The notes under the pieces are model-generated. The model saw only the letters and a list, made by a program, of their open reading frames with translations, was not told where the DNA came from and did no database searches. Positions 22,836 through 34,575 of a stretch of DNA of 64,000 bases are shown here, in pieces. Position numbers and translations under genes: made by a program. Each line of letters starts with the position of its first letter. Positions within the stretch are counted from its first letter, which is position 1. The stretch comes from Cephalopachus bancanus. Taxonomy: Eukaryota > Chordata > Mammalia > Primates > Tarsiidae. The DNA lies in NCBI GenBank assembly GCA_027257055.1, contig JAPVLO010000115.1:1178001-1242000 (forward strand). Reading direction: 5' to 3'.

Positions 22836-23136
22836 TGTACTACCATTCTGGAGGATGAGTAGAAGTGTCTTAGGAAAAAGAAATGCCTGGGATATGAGGT
22901 AGATTGGGTGTTCCTTGAAATGAATTTTTAATTGAGCTAGATGATTGTTGAATGTCTATTTCCATGCAATCATCTCTGAGATACCATAGCAAAATGGCAG
23001 TTTTGGAGCCTAGAGTAGACCAAGGGTCTATGCAAAGGACATCGACAGCTTTTGGCAATCTGAGAGTGGAGACATGTCTGAAGGCACCGCAACCTATTAA
23101 CAGGTAGTGAAAATATTTCCCGAGACAACAGACCAG
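22836..23136. other. Unassigned sequence
   Basis: Nothing recognised in these 300 bases, which precede the first copy of a local duplication. Confidence 0.35.
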
Positions 23137-23412
23137 CCCATTCACGTTCACTCTCCCAGTTCATTTTTACCCTTTCCTTTATTTGGACTTGAGTTTGGTT
23201 CTTCCATTCAATGTTCCCCTATGAGGGAGGCTCCTTACCCCATCTGAGTTTGTTAATTCTCAAAGAAAACTTATACGACTTATCATTAACATTAATACTG
23301 CCTAATGGCTGCTTATTGCTCATGAGTGCATTCTAGTAGGGGCTTTGTGGACACAATATTTCCCTCCATGGAATAACTCAAAAGGTAGCCACTGCAGTCA
23401 CAGAGCAGACCA
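23137..23412 (+). repeat. Local direct duplication, copy 1
   Basis: 276 bases from 'cccattcacgttcactctcc' to 'cagagcagacca', repeated without any indel at 25212-25487. I counted 22 mismatches by eye (about 92% identity), 18 of them transitions. Not recognised as an interspersed repeat. Confidence 0.9.
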
Positions 23413-23534
23413 CAGCAGAATCATGGATGTTACCCAGTACTAGTTCCGAAGGCCTCTGGCTCTCTCATCTCAAAAACAACCTTTACACCAAACTCAAAAG
23501 CTCCAAGTTCATAAAAGTTTTCTCCAGCATACTG

Positions 23535-23745
23535 AGTGCGTCCCTTGTGCCATGTGAGTGCTAGGCGCTTTGCACAGTTCTCTCTTTTAATCCTCTGAGG
23601 TAGGCACTATTGTCATCCCCATTTTACAGATGAAAAAACAGGAGCTCACAGAAGCTTATCATTTGCCTAGGGCCATGTGACTGGTAAGTAGCTAAGCTGG
23701 TAAGTTTTAATTCCAGTCAGCTAGAGTCTAAAACCCATGTTCTTG
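23535..23745 (-). repeat. MIR SINE
   Basis: Antisense MIR: 'gctaggcgctttgcacagtt', 'ccccattttacagatgaaaa', 'ttaattccagtcagctagag'. Not part of the neighbouring duplication. Confidence 0.85.
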
Positions 23746-25211
23746 GCCACATTGCATATTGCCAGATCAACCACCTGCAACAGAAATATTACTTCTGAGG
23801 GTAAGAACACATCCCCGCAGTTTCTCTGCTTTTCTGCTTTTGGAAACAAGGTTTGGGATGTTCCAGAAACTGCAGGTGTGTTTACCCATAGCTTTGACAG
23901 GACAAGGACAGAAGGACCGTGCAGGTTTGAGCATGGCTCTAACCATATTAGTCATGATTTAATGTACAATATTTTCAAAACTCAATTAGGGAAGTCATTA
24001 AGAGTGCCAAGGACAGGGCAGATTAAGAAGATATTGCTACATAGGATGAATGCATTCTTGCCTAAGAAATGTATTTTCCATAAAATTTGGGAGTCCAGGT
24101 TCCATAAACTTTATTGAAGGGAGCCTGATACATGCTGGGGAGAGAGTTTGGAACAGGCCAAGTTCCCCAGGAAGGAATGGGGGGCACATATTAAAGTGTG
24201 TTTGTGAGTTCCTGAAGAGAATTAAGGTACCAGGTAGGAGGATGTGAATTTCAGAAAAAGAAATGCAAATCCCAAATGGTAGGTTTTTCAGAGGGTTTAG
24301 ACATCATTTGCTGTGTAGATGATAATGAGGCTCTTACTTTTTGGGAACTGGTTGTTCCTTTTCTGGGCAGCTGGGAATGGGAGCACAGCCTACAGAAACT
24401 GTTCTTGGGATTAAGAAACCAGGTGTTTTCAGAAGTAGCACTGGTGCAGCTTCTGAGTTACATTGTGGGCAATGCAATGCTGTGACATCCCTATGATTAT
24501 GTCAAAGGATAGTGTCATGGCACCTTTAGATGACATCATAGGCAATGCTGTCAGACCTTTTGCTTTTCAACATGTAGTGAAGCATTGCAGAAAAAGTTGT
24601 GGCATTTAAGGTTAGAGAAGCCATTCACGGGGACCAGAATGGCATAGGCCTGGTGCAAATCCCTTTACATAAGATATCTTACGATAATATCCACCTCATG
24701 GGGTGGGCCACGGGTCTTGCCAGTGGTTAGAGGGGAACTCTGGGGAATACTGAGAAGGCTAAGACACTGCCCAGCCTTTGAAACCAAGGAGTTGCCTCTA
24801 AGCTTCTTTAAGGCAAGGAAAATGCTCAGGACTGTCATGAGGCAAAACACGTTTTTGTCATCTTCTAACAACAAAGTTCAACAAAGTGAGTGGGGAATGG
24901 GAAGAGAGGCAAGATACTTGTTCTGTTTTAGCTTCCTAATTGTATCTCTTGTGCTGGGACTGTCCCTAACCAGTTGTGAAAATTCTAAAGTGAGTTTGGT
25001 AGTTGAGGCGCATTCACTTGATGAGGCAATCCGTTTTCTAGAGCAGGTTGGTGTGTGTGTGTGTACTTAGAAGGTTCTTGGGAGAAGTCTGGCCCACGGG
25101 ATTCTGTAGGGCTGCCACACTGCCTCTGCCCAGCATAAGCGCCCACGGTCTGTCTTTATTCTGAGCTGCTTGCTGTAGAAAGCTCCCACCACACCACATG
25201 CCCCAGAGCAA
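23746..25211. other. Unassigned unique sequence between the duplicates
   Basis: About 1.5 kb without recognised genes or repeats. A small degenerate repeat around 'ggcaatgc' with ATGA/ATCC motifs lies at 24465-24560. A short (GT)n is at 25050. Confidence 0.35.
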
Positions 25212-25487
25212 CCCATTCACGTTCACTCTCCCAGTTCATTTTTACCTTTTCCTTTATTTGGACTTGAGTTTGGTTCCTCTGTTCAATGTTCCCCTATGCG
25301 GAAGGTTTCTTACCCCATCTGAGTTTGTTAACGCTCAAAGAAAGCTTATCTGACTTACCATTAGCATTAATACTGCCTAATGGCTGCTTATTGCTTATGA
25401 GTGCATTCTAGTAGGGGCTTTGTGGAGACAATGTTTCCCTCCGTGGAATAACTCAAAAAATAGCCACTGCAGTCATAGAGCAGACCA
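25212..25487 (+). repeat. Local direct duplication, copy 2
   Basis: Second copy of the 276-base unit at 23137-23412, same orientation, offset 2075 bases. The flanks on both sides are unrelated, so the duplicated block ends sharply. Confidence 0.9.
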
Positions 25488-26174
25488 ATGGTCCAGGTCT
25501 ATGGCCTCCTGAATGTTGGAGAAAGATCTGGCTGAAAGAGCCATGGGAACAGGACAGGGACAGAGGGAGGCAGAAGGAGGTGGGGACCGTGGGAGATGGT
25601 TGGAGAGAATGCTATTGGGCACCCTGTTGCACTCTGTGTGTGTATCACAAGCTAATTAGGAGAACAGATTAAGCTGCTTTGGTGTCAAAATAGCTGTGGG
25701 GAAAACAACCTTAATAGCAGGTTGCAGATGAAGGAAAATGAAATGGGAGAGAAATGAGAAGCATTTTAAAAGAAAACAATCAGGCTGGAGGGAATGGAGA
25801 GAGGAGGATAAAGCAGTGCATTTAAAAAATTAAAGAAATTGGCATGGAGCAGCATATGCAAGCCTCATGAGTGACAGGGGGAGAGAGGCAAGTTCCACAG
25901 TTTCCCCTGCCTCAGTGTTTGCCGTGTTCAAAGCCCCACAGTTCCTAGGGGGACAGGAGAGGGGAGAAGGGAGGTTGTTAGTAGCTTTTGAGAGATCGCC
26001 CAAAAGCAGCAGCTTCCAGGGCCGGCGAGTGCTCTGTCCCTTCTTCGTCTCAGCTTGGCCATTCCCTGGTTTGCCCCTGTTTCCCTCTTCTCATTCCTCC
26101 TCGTGAGATTCTAAGTCATTCCATTCCTCCGTCCCTTAGTGGACAGCTCTCAGATCTGGGTCTCTGGCCTAGAT
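25488..26174. other. Unassigned purine-rich sequence
   Basis: GA-rich stretch (25550-25830) and unique sequence; no gene recognised. Confidence 0.35.
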
Positions 26175-27590
26175 GGACTTGAGTTCTCCAGCTGCTGCCC
26201 ACCTCATTCTGCACTATCTCACCTAACTCATCAAGAAGAAACTCGTTCCTCTTCGCATGTGCCCATCTTAGCACGTTACCACCATCCGCCTAGGCACCTG
26301 GGCCAGAAAACTGGGACTCTCTCTAGACTTTTCTTTCTTCCTCATATGCCCACCAGAGGCATTCTGTTGCCTCTGCTTTCTATATACATCTCGAATTAGT
26401 TCAGCATTTCTCTTTACCTCACTGCCACCGTCCTGGTCATGACTTACCTGTACAACTTCAAGAGCCTACAGAGTTTTCTGCTGTATTGTCCTCATCCCCC
26501 CATCTACTCCCCATAGAGCAACCTGAGTGCTCCTTCTAGAACAAGCTGATCATGTCACTCTCCTTCCTGAAAACCTTAAATGTTCCTTTGCTTTTCTGGA
26601 TATCTGTTGCTGGATAAGAAAGGATCCCAAAACAGTGTTTTAAAACAACTATTTTATGTTATGATTTGTGGATCAGGAATTCAGTCAGGCAGGGCTCAGC
26701 TGGGGGAATATTCAGTTTCGTGTGGGCATCAACAGATGTCAGTTAGTGGTATCCAGCTGGACATGGGCTTCACTCACATATTTGTCACTTTGGAGGAGGG
26801 GTAGGATCAGAAGGCAGGCTAGGCTTGGCTGGGACTGTCAGCTGGAATACCTACATGTGGCCTCTCCAGCATGGTGGTCTTAGGGTAGTTGGCCTTTTTA
26901 CACGGTGGCTCATGGCTCTGGAAGTGAGAGTTCCAGGGAACACAGTGGAGGCTGCATAATCTTTTATAGTGTTAGAAGTTGTGCAGTACCATTTCCACAG
27001 TACTCTATTGGTTGAAACAGTTACAAGCTTGACACATTTCAAGGAGTAGGAGACATAGCCCCCACCTCTTGATAGGAGGAATGTCCAAGAGTTTGTAGCC
27101 ATGTCTTCCAGCACCCTCAAGGTGCATTATGGCCTCTGTAGCATGTTGAGTATGGTCCTCCACGAGTTGGCTCTTGCTGATCTTCTTCTGCTCAATTCCT
27201 CATTGCATGTTATGCTCCAAAGTCCCAGCCATCCTTAGCAACTTACAACTCTTGGTGTAGTCCGAACTTGCTTGTGCTGTTGGACTCTCTGTTTAGAATG
27301 ACCTTATCCCTTCTTCATTGGATAAACTTCCATTTCCATTCAAGTCTTAGATTAAGTGCTACTTTCTGCAGGAAGACTCTGTGAATCTGATAGTCTAGGT
27401 TAGATCACTTCCCATGAGACCAAATAATACTCATTACACAGTATGGCAATTGCCTGTATAAGAGCCTACATTTCACAAGACTAATAGTTGCTAGAGGGTA
27501 AGACTATGTATCATTCATTTTTTATCCTCAGGACCTAACACAAGACCTGGCACATATTGACTGTCAAATTGTTTATCAAATCCCTTACCC
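26175..27590 (+). repeat. L2 LINE split by a MaLR LTR
   Basis: L2 in sense at 26175-26605 ('ctttctatatacatctcgaa', 'gatcatgtcactctccttcc') and again at 27125-27590 ('gtctagattaagtgctac'-like text and 'caagacctggcacatattga'). The intervening 26611-27115 is an LTR, so the L2 copy is older than that insertion. Confidence 0.75.
26611..27115 (-). mobile_element. MaLR-type (MLT1-like) LTR
   Basis: Antisense LTR related to 3044-3495: 'ttttaaaacaactattttat', 'caggcagggctcagctggg', 'ctctattggttgaaacagtt', 'cccacctcttgataggagga'. Solo; no retroviral internal sequence. Confidence 0.7.
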
Positions 27591-27899
27591 TCCCTACATC
27601 TTAGTTTCCTCATGCCTAAATCAAGTAGGTTGGTTAACCTCAGGGATGGAAGATAGGTTTATTCTACGTGCTGTTGTCTCATTCAATTGCTTTCTCAGCA
27701 TAGAATTGAAAAACATTCTGGAGCTATTCTGGGTTCAGCAAGAGAGAAGATCATGGTCCATTAGTGACGTCTACTATGGACCCAGCAGGGGGAAGATGCA
27801 GCATGTATGCCATGCATTTGACTTACCTAGATTGAATCGCCTCCAGGGCATCTCCAGCTTTAAATGTTTGTCCATAGTACTCATCTCAAACATTTACCT

Positions 27900-28035
27900 T
27901 GAATCCCAGACTATAAGAGCTATAAGACTATAAGAACTGGAAGTCCTCCATGGGATCACCCAGTCCAATGTCTTCATTGCATGGATTAGAAAAGCAAGAC
28001 TCAGAGGTAATCGATTTACCTGATGTCAGAACCTG
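27900..28035. repeat. Ancient SINE/LINE-like fragment
   Basis: 'gggatcacccagtccaatgt' and 'gattagaaaagcaagactca' follow the same pattern as 12030-12110. Family name uncertain. Three imperfect copies of 'actataagagct' at 27910-27940. Confidence 0.45.
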
Positions 28036-28189
28036 ACTTCAGGGGACAGATCTAAATTGAATTAATTTGTACTCATGTAAGCAGAGCAGGAATAGAGGTT
28101 TACTATATAATAGCTGCAACCTTAGCTCAATATTAATTCCTCCTTTGCCGACTCTGAGGTTTCAGACAACTTGACAATGAAACAAACTG

Positions 28190-28405
28190 AGTTTGAATCC
28201 TGGGTACAGTCACTTAGTAAGTGACTGTGTGTTCTTGAGAAAATTACTTGACTTTTCTAAATTTCAGTTTCCCTTCCTATAAATTGTTGACAATATCGAT
28301 CGTATATATGAGATCATGTAGGAAGAACACTTCTCATTTTTTTTCTCTGGAACATAGCAAAGACTCAAATGTCAGCTATTAATAATAGTAGTATTAGTGT
28401 TATGA
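28190..28405 (+). repeat. MIR SINE
   Basis: Sense MIR: 'gagtttgaatcctgggtaca', 'cttgagaaaattacttgact', 'aatttcagtttcccttccta'. Confidence 0.8.
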
Positions 28406-30724
28406 CCACCTCTACTATTATCACTAAGCTGTTTACCTGGATTACTTCCTAGGGCTAGCGTAGTGGTGGGTTGCAAGGTATGGGGCGTGGGTTACCTGAA
28501 CTCTCAGGAGTGACTTGGTACTTTGTTAAGGAAAATTGGAAGAGTCCTATTTTCCCCAACCAAAAGGCTTTGAATCTAAACCTAGTGACAATTTGTGGTT
28601 CACTCCTGGGAAATGCTTCTAGACCACTATCAGAGCAGCCACATTTTCAATCAGGATTCCTATAAAGGAGAAAGGGCAACTCATCTAACAGGCCAGATGC
28701 CTGATCAGATCTAAACAGTTTTGTCTCTGGGAAAGAGAGAGAAGAAATGTTAAAAGTCAATAGAAAACAATTGACTTCAGACAAATATATATCTTACCCG
28801 AGGGAACAAGATCAGAGTCTCCCAGAGTTTGGAGTTTGTCACTAAAAGTTGAATAGTAATGAATTAAGGCAAGTTGATTATGAAGCTTAAAAATACATAA
28901 TTTGGGAAAAATCAATAGAGGGTGATTATTGTAGAGGTCTGGCACTGTGGTGAGGACTTGGGGAATGGTTAGGTGTTAATCTAATTTCAGGAGGGTTAAT
29001 GCACGAAGCTCTCCAGGCAACAATGACAAATGTGCTTCTAATCATCCCCATATTAAATTTAGCATCAAGGAGAGGGGCACTTCTCTCTCTTCAATTTCAT
29101 AGGAATGTGATTAACATGGATATGAAAAAAGTTAAAGGAAACAGAATTTGATTTGGAGTTCATAGTCTATTTCAGAGTGAAAATTAAGATGTATTTGTAG
29201 GGTTTTAGTGGATAAGTTTCCAGGGACTCTAAATTGTGATTGAACCAATTCCATCTTGTATTTTTCCTCCTTCCCTTTGCTCTTTCCTGGAGGTGTAAGT
29301 CTGCTGAGAATCAAGCAAAAGAAAGAAAGAGCTAACCTAGCCCAGTTGAGGAAGATGCCGTGCTGGGGTGGGGAGGAGAGCCATGTTGGCTGCAGAGCAG
29401 TGGGAAGGATCTCAGGCTGTTGTTGACAGGGGGAGATTGACCCTTTGGTTGTCACGAACCTTTTGTCAGCATGAGAATGAGGTGCTCTGAATTCTGAACG
29501 AGAGAGCTGGACACGCACAAGAAATAAACTCGCGAAAAAAATTTACAAATCTAATGTCAGCAATTGGCTTTAGTGCTGACATGGAATAGGCTACAAGTCC
29601 ATGGACAGTTATCCAGATGGGATAACTCCAAATCTTCTTCCTGCAGTCACTGTCCCTCATCTTTTGAGTAAAAGGTTTTGTATTAAAAGACTGAGAACAA
29701 ATGGCTATCTATGGGCACCTGCACTTGGAAAGGTCTCTTGTCTCCTAAGATCCTCCCCCTCAATTTGAATAATTTGGGGGCATAGTGAAGGACAAAAATG
29801 GGGAGAAGAAACTGGGAGCTCCTCTGGCTTCAGCAATGAAGGCACCTGCAGCTTTCCCAACTTGCATCTTAAAAACAGGCTGTGCTTTGTAGGTGGCACA
29901 CTAGAGTATTTCAGATAGACTTTTTAGAAAGGAGGTGGTTTTCTTTGGAATATGCTTACAAATGTGTCTCCTTCTTTATGGAGGGGACTTCTTTGAACAT
30001 GCTCTACCTTTAATAAGTAATTTAAGGAACACACACCATTGGTCTGGCTAAACATTAGAAAACAGTATAATTAAAGGGATGTGTTCAACTGGAAAATTGA
30101 CCCAGAGCCCAATTTAACATTATCATTCAGGCCAGATAGGGTCAGGCTGACGTCAGTGGGTGTCTGGCTGCCTTAGGAGTTGGGGACAGAGCTTGCTTGA
30201 TTAAGGTGTTTCCTGGGAAATGAAATTAAGCCTAATGATTTTTCAATGGGAGGGACTGTTAATTGGGGAGGTGATGCTGCTTAATTGGGATCATCTGCAG
30301 GTAATTAAAGGCTCCTTCCTGATGGCCCCCATTGCTTATGACTCTGGAAGGTGAAGACAACTCAGGTGATATAGGCCTTCTCAGTCCCCTGTCCAGAGCC
30401 TTTCCCTTGGCCCTCTGTTCAAGGCCTCTCAACTAGGGCACCTTTCTACTCTTTGACAAATAGTGCTTAGAATGATGTCTTCCATGGACCTTCAGAAGAC
30501 TGGGTGAGTTTAGGTCTCCGGAGTTAAGCTGCTGGCGGGAGTCTGTGAGTCCTCTGGAGAGGAGAGAAAAAGACAATGAGGTTACATGGCAGTACCCAGG
30601 AAGTACCCTGTGTTTTGGTCTTGACACCCAGACCCTAGAGATCTCTGTGTCATATAACTCTGGCAGAATGGGGCTTAAGGTTGACAATGTTACCTTCCCA
30701 TATGGGAAGGGAGCCCTGTTGGAA
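28406..30724. other. Non-repetitive stretch with a candidate regulatory block
   Basis: About 2.3 kb free of recognised transposons, unusual for this window. No exon was recognised. The part at 30070-30340 has a perfect CRE and four TAAT cores and is annotated separately. Confidence 0.5.
30100..30340. promoter_or_regulatory. Candidate enhancer-like non-coding block
   Basis: Contains the palindromic CRE octamer TGACGTCA at 30148-30155 with CpG intact, then TAAT-type homeodomain cores at 30233 (cctaatgatt), 30259 (ttaattgg), 30281 (ttaattggg) and 30301 (gtaattaaag), with an E-box CATCTG at 30292-30297. No repeat is present. Motif clustering and repeat avoidance resemble deeply conserved developmental enhancers. 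This is inference; conservation cannot be measured from one sequence. Confidence 0.35.
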
Positions 30725-30850
30725 AACACTGAATTAGGAGTTGGGAAAACTGATTACTAGTTCCAAATTTACTGCTGACTGGCATTGTGACTCTTATCTC
30801 TTTAAACCTCAGTTTTCTCAACTGTAAAATGGGAATGGTTATACCTAATT
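30725..30850 (+). repeat. MIR SINE
   Basis: Sense MIR: 'gcattgtgactcttatctct', 'cctcagttttctcaactgta', 'aatgggaatggttatacc'. Confidence 0.75.
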
Positions 30851-30879
30851 ATGGACCAATGCAAGATCCTTTCATTCTA

Positions 30880-31498
30880 GGTTTTGGGTAAGGGCCTAGT
30901 GGGGAGGACAGACCTGTAAATTCACAATTGCCATTGGGCGTTATTTGCCCTATTGGACAATGGAGGAAGAGGTTAGTCATCAGAGATCAGAAAAGGCTTC
31001 AGAGAGAAGGGGACATGGAAGTGAGTTTTTTGAGAGAAGAAGTTGCATGACTGGATAAGGCAGTGGGAGAAAGCAAGCCAGGCAGAGAGAACAGCATATG
31101 CAATGTCACAGGTCTGCAGACCCCACGGCATATTCTGGAGATTGCCGCTGGTGTTATGTTTCTATTGGGTGAGAAGGATGTGCATTCTGGGGGAGGAAAC
31201 GAGACGGTGGAGGTCACAGGAGATGAATCTCAGAAGGCCATGTATGTTACTTCAGGGAGCTTGCTGGCACTTTCTCTAACAGGCCGTGGGTGGTTGTTGA
31301 ACAGAGTTTAGTGTGGGAATGACAGGTCAGAACTGAGCTGGAGAAAACCACTGATAGATGTGTGCTCCCAGTCTGGGATCTGGATCTGGGGTAAGGATGG
31401 AGGCAGGAGACTGCTATGATAGGTGGTCCAGGAGACGGAGGCGAGTACTGAAATTCAGGCAAAGGCAGTGGGAACTGAGAAAAAGAAGCAATTGAGTT
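30880..31498 (-). repeat. L2 LINE fragment
   Basis: Antisense L2: 'gaaaaggcttcagagagaag', 'gccaggcagagagaacagca', 'ggaggcaggagactgctatg', 'ggtggtccaggagacggagg'. Open frames here on both strands are L2 artefacts. Confidence 0.7.
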
Positions 31499-32559
31499 TG
31501 TGTCACGGATTGCTTTGAAGGGGTTCCTATTTTAAGCCTCTGAGAACTCTGGCATCACAAGCCTCATTATAGCCCGTGCTTCCCTTGCAGCCCAAGCCCC
31601 CTCTGTTCATACTCCTTTACATTCTCTAACCCCTTGCTCTGCAAGAGAGGCTCCCCTGGACCTGACTTCCCAAAGAAAAGTCTGGTGAGGATTGGGACAC
31701 CCCATCCAGTGTCCGCAGATAGGAGGAGTAAGATAGGGCCAGAATTTGGGCACTCTGGTCTCCCCAGAGGCTTACAAAAGAGAGCTCTGGTAACAGGCAG
31801 GAACCCAGCCCAGTGCTTGAGTTTCAATGGGTTTTGATAAAACACGCGATTGAAAAGCAGCCGAGACTGGGAGCACAAAGGTGAGCTGGAGTCGTGGGTA
31901 ATTGTGGCTTTCACTGTGACCGCCATCGCCTGTCTCTCCTTTCATATCTGGCAGTTTGGGTAACAGGCACAGCATTCATGCTGCAATGGATAAGGTAGGG
32001 TCCCATTTCCAATGTTTTTGAAAAGCCATTCCCAAGAGTTGGGTCACCTCAAAGGCTCAGTACCAGCTGTTGGTGCCAATGCAGACTCTGGGGACTAAAG
32101 CTATTACCTCCTAACCCCATCAAAAGGCATCTTCAGTGTTGAAGTTTTTTTGAAGTGTTGAAGCTATGATTCTCTGTAAAGTGCTTCTGTGAAAAGCTCC
32201 TGTGCTCCGGTGTGAGTTAATGGGGCTGAGGTAAGCCAGATGGGGGATTTTCTTGCTTTTCCATCTGAAACTTTAACTGATCCAGGCCTTCTCCCCCTAA
32301 CTCTTCTGGCACCGCCTCTCTGAAGCACCCCTCAGCAGAGAATGCCTTAGGCTGAGACTGAAATATGTGTGTGTCTTTGGGCAAAGGACTACTTGGTCCA
32401 TTTTCAGAATTCTCATTCCAGAGTGCAAGTTCAATTCCTTTCAACTCGTTCTGTTTCCTTTTGAAGTCCTAAGTTAAAAGAACCGGATTAGAACAGGGGT
32501 CTGAAAGGGTCTTTTCCCCTTTGGAAACCTCTTTTGACCTTCCTTTTCCCTTCAGTCTC
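31499..32559. other. Non-repetitive sequence
   Basis: No gene recognised. 31690-31960 keeps several CpGs ('aaaacacgcgattgaaaagc', 'accgccatcgcctg') in a non-repeat context and is a weaker candidate conserved block. At 32130-32170 a 'gtgttgaag' unit is repeated. Confidence 0.35.
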
Positions 32560-32712
32560 TTGAGGGCAGGAGCCTGTGTTTTCTCCATGATGCTGGGCAG
32601 AGCAAAACACCCGGAGTTATTTAGGACAAACTTTACCACTGGTTTCATTCGAGGTGTGTGACAGTCCTCTTACATATGGTACATACTTGTTGGATGAATG
32701 AATGAATTTATT
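32560..32712 (+). repeat. L2 LINE 3' end
   Basis: 'ctcttgagggcaggagcctg' and 'gtacatacttgttggatgaa' fit the L2 terminus, with inserted or diverged sequence between. Confidence 0.55.
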
Positions 32713-32789
32713 TTATTCTGGGAAAGTCTTTCCAAAAAGGGAAAAATAGGGACTGTATGACACGGCTTATGCCCAGACATATTCAAGCC

Positions 32790-33272
32790 TTAGAACTGTC
32801 CTGCACACGTAACTTCCCACTGTGCTTAGGATAAACTCTAGCCCTATAACCATGGCCCAGTCTCTGTGGACTCTGTGGTCTCATCTTGCTTTGCTATTTC
32901 AGTTGCACTAATCACTTGTCATAGTCCTGCCCAGGAACACAGATCCTTTGACTGAGATGCTCTCTTCCTCCATGTCCAGCTAATTCTTAGTCACCCTTTA
33001 GCTGGCCCTAGAGTGGCTTTCTCTGACCCTCTAATTTACATTAGGCTCTCTCTCCACCCTCTGCCTTCAAAGCCCACACTTTTATACCCCTTATTATAAT
33101 TTGTCCTTCCATATTTCCATGTGAAATTGTTGGTTTAACCATGCTCCTCCTCTAGACTCTAAATTCCCAAGGGCAGTCACCTTGTCTGTCTTAGTCACTA
33201 GTAAATTCAAGTGCCCAGCACAGTGCATGGTAACAGATGCTTAACAAATATCTTTGAGAAGATGAATGACCG
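32790..33272 (+). repeat. L2 LINE 3' region
   Basis: Sense L2: 'taaactctagccctataacc', 'ccaagggcagtcaccttgtc', 'cccagcacagtgcatggtaa', 'gatgcttaacaaatatcttt'. Confidence 0.75.
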
Positions 33273-34375
33273 ATGTTGTCTCAATCCAGCGTGGCAACCA
33301 AGGTGGACAGAGCTGAGAAGCATTAGCCACAGTGTAGACTAAGCCCAGATCTGGCCCATGACAGAAACACGGGTGTCCGTGATGCTTCTAGAACTTTCCT
33401 GCCTCTCTACTCTATAGGGGTTAACAGAGTGGGACAAAGAAGCTCAAGCCAGAATCTTGATTCTTCTGACTCAGTAGTAGTTCTGCTTTTGCTTGTCCCA
33501 TTCTCTTTGAGTCCTGAAATTACCCTTAGTATTTTCTTCTGTCTCTACAAGTTTGGATAGTCTGATAGGCTGGGAGCCAGGGTGGGGAAAGAGGAGGGAG
33601 GAACTTGTTTGCCCAGATTGGAGGCTGGCAGAGCACTTTTCCTAGCAGGGTGTCTGTTGATGAAATACCCAGAGCCAGTTGTGAGTGGTTATTCATCTCA
33701 ATTAAACCTGATTATGACATGATTGAATTTGAGCTGAGACTGTCCAAGTCAAGCCTGGCCCACTTGATGTCTACTCAGTGGCAGGATTATACACACAGGC
33801 CGGTGTCCACATCAGGACAGAAGGAGAGCCTGTGGCATCTCTGGGAAAGAGGGGCCAGATGCTGAGGATATTCAGGTCCTCAGCCATTGGGGGCCTACAC
33901 AGATTACAGAGGTCCAACTGCTGCTGCTGGCTTCCTGGGGAGATGTGACATTCATCATGGGGGGATTATTAATTATCCCAATTATGAGATGGTTACCTTG
34001 AAAACCACCACTTTCATTGTCTTCCCAGTGAGGATGTGTTAGGAGAGGACTTGGTCCTCAGTGTTAAGCCAGGGAAGTAAGCTGGCACCACTAGCTTCCC
34101 AGGTCCTCCCGAGGGCCAGGTGGATTCCTGGATAGATGGGAGTATTGGCCTGGCCTGGTGAGCTACTCAGGGCTCCAGCTGTTGGAAATCATGGCTCAGC
34201 TTGCTGTTATCATAGGGAAAAATGAATGGGTCGTTAGCATGTGTGCCAGACAGGCTGGGCCAACTGTGAAACTATTAGTACCGGCCTGGACTCAGGACCG
34301 TAGAGGGCTGGGGAGCCATTAGCTACTGAGAGACTGCAAAATGTTAACAGATGAATCCCTGCCTTTGTACAGAGC
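33273..34375. other. Non-repetitive sequence
   Basis: No exon or transposon recognised. Includes the AT-core cluster at 33955-33995. Confidence 0.4.
33955..33995. promoter_or_regulatory. Candidate homeodomain-site cluster
   Basis: Within about 30 bases: GGATTA (bicoid/OTX-type core, 33963), 'attaattatcc' and 'caattatgag', i.e. three overlapping ATTA/TAAT cores in unique DNA. Suggestive of a regulatory module only. Confidence 0.25.
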
Positions 34376-34379
34376 ATGT

Positions 34380-34575
34380 GCCTGAAAGTCCTTCCTGTTC
34401 TTCCTCCTCAGTGCAACTACACAGCCTTCGCTTGCCTCTCCCATTGAGCTGTGAACTCCTTAAGGGAAAGGGACCCTGTATGATCTACCACCACATCTTT
34501 ACTCTCTTCTGGCAACTAGCCCAATGCCTAGACCATAGTAGGTGCTCAGTCAACATCTGGAGAATGAATAGTAAG
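34380..34575 (+). repeat. L2 LINE 3' end
   Basis: 'gagctgtgaactccttaagg', 'caatgcctagaccatagtag', 'gtgctcagtcaacatctgga'. Confidence 0.75.
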
